Made by a program: the position numbers and the translations under genes. A model generated the notes under the pieces. It had not been told where the DNA came from, ran no database searches, and was given only the letters and a program-made list of their open reading frames with translations. From Desulfovibrio sp. G11 (GTDB lineage Bacteria; Desulfobacterota; Desulfovibrionia; Desulfovibrionales; Desulfovibrionaceae): DNA of 64,000 nucleotides. Of this stretch, positions 63,883 through 64,000 are shown piece by piece (the stretch's first letter is position 1; each line of letters opens with the position of its first letter). The stretch is taken from positions 682,001 to 746,000 of the forward strand of contig NZ_LT984798.1 in the NCBI RefSeq assembly GCF_900243745.1. Direction: 5' to 3'.

Positions 63883-64000
63883 CATCTGGATGCGTGTCAC
63901 ATCAGCCCGGCTGCCAAGCGCCAGCCCGTCAAGCAGACTCATGGCGTCCAGCAGCAGCGCCCGGTAACTGCCAGTGCCGCCGCCCAGGCCGCCCATCTCC
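63880..64000 (-). CDS. 3' end of an unidentified gene
   Basis: 39 codons before a TAG (63880-63882), open to the window edge: EMGGLGGGTGSYRALLLDAM and then SLLDGLALGSRADV. I do not recognise it. The codon pattern fits a genuine C-terminus, and the stop lies at the edge of a repeat. Confidence 0.6.
   Translation of the reverse strand, partial: EMGGLGGGTGSYRALLLDAMSLLDGLALGSRADVTRIQM

Noticed and set aside
1-64000. CRISPR array, rRNA operon, restriction-modification or biosynthetic cluster
   Set aside because: No regularly spaced repeats, rRNA sequence or matching genes were seen on either strand.

Overview
The window is about 60% G+C and looks like a chromosome segment of a Desulfovibrio-type sulfate reducer (Desulfobacterota), possibly the gut-associated desulfuricans/piger group. 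The evidence is the gene order frr-uppS-cdsA / dxr-rseP-tsaB, psd-pssA-leuA-leuC-leuD-leuB with a homoaconitase-type split LeuCD, thrS-infC-rpmI-rplT-pheS-pheT-merR, an archaeal-type short phosphatidylserine decarboxylase, TrmFO and a polyglucose (glycogen) cluster. Genus is inferred from gene content; no 16S gene is present.

Layout: 1-5.8 kb carries ribosome recycling, isoprenoid/undecaprenyl and phospholipid precursor genes, RseP protease and TsaB. A gap of about 0.9 kb follows, with dispersed repeats and a promoter plus structured leader for an RlpA-like protein (6.7-7.5 kb). An EamA transporter (7.9-9.9 kb) is split by an IS30-family element. Then come trmFO (minus) and a membrane diguanylate cyclase (plus), and the minus-strand leucine and phosphatidylethanolamine genes (14.4-20.9 kb). 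Next are a lipoprotein, a DUF457 membrane protein, moaC, lgt, infA, pgpA and tRNA-Leu.

The stretch 26.3-31.6 kb between tRNA-Leu and a MOSC gene looks accessory. It holds a decayed ORF, an RRM RNA-binding protein, an AT-rich segment with an overlooked 26-codon ORF ending in a 17-bp terminator-like hairpin, and a DUF554 gene broken twice, by a second IS30 copy and by an IS4-family element. Both broken genes can be rebuilt exactly by removing each IS and one copy of its target duplication (EamA 309 aa, DUF554 233 aa).

From 32.7 kb: tRNA-Val, then the translation operon thrS-infC-rpmI-rplT-pheS-(exported ORF)-pheT-merR. infC has its Shine-Dalgarno sequence placed for an in-frame AUA rather than the downstream AUG. 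Then come rpe-tkt-pgk-mipA (pentose phosphate/glycolysis), a 2,4-diaminopentanoate dehydrogenase-like gene behind a Fur-like box, and a complete branched-chain amino acid ABC transporter (livKHMGF, minus).

The window ends with a four-gene glycogen operon: debranching enzyme, GT4 glycosyltransferase, GH57 amylase-like enzyme, and a 1421-aa fusion of a eukaryotic-type GT3 glycogen synthase to an alpha-glucan phosphorylase. The final bases hold the 3' end of an unidentified minus-strand gene.

No CRISPR array, BGC or defence locus is visible. The most unusual signals are the synthase-phosphorylase fusion operon, the AUA start candidate for infC, the 26-codon ORF, a structured dispersed repeat with a compensatory base change between copies, and TAGAGC repeat ends that form the stop codons of four genes.
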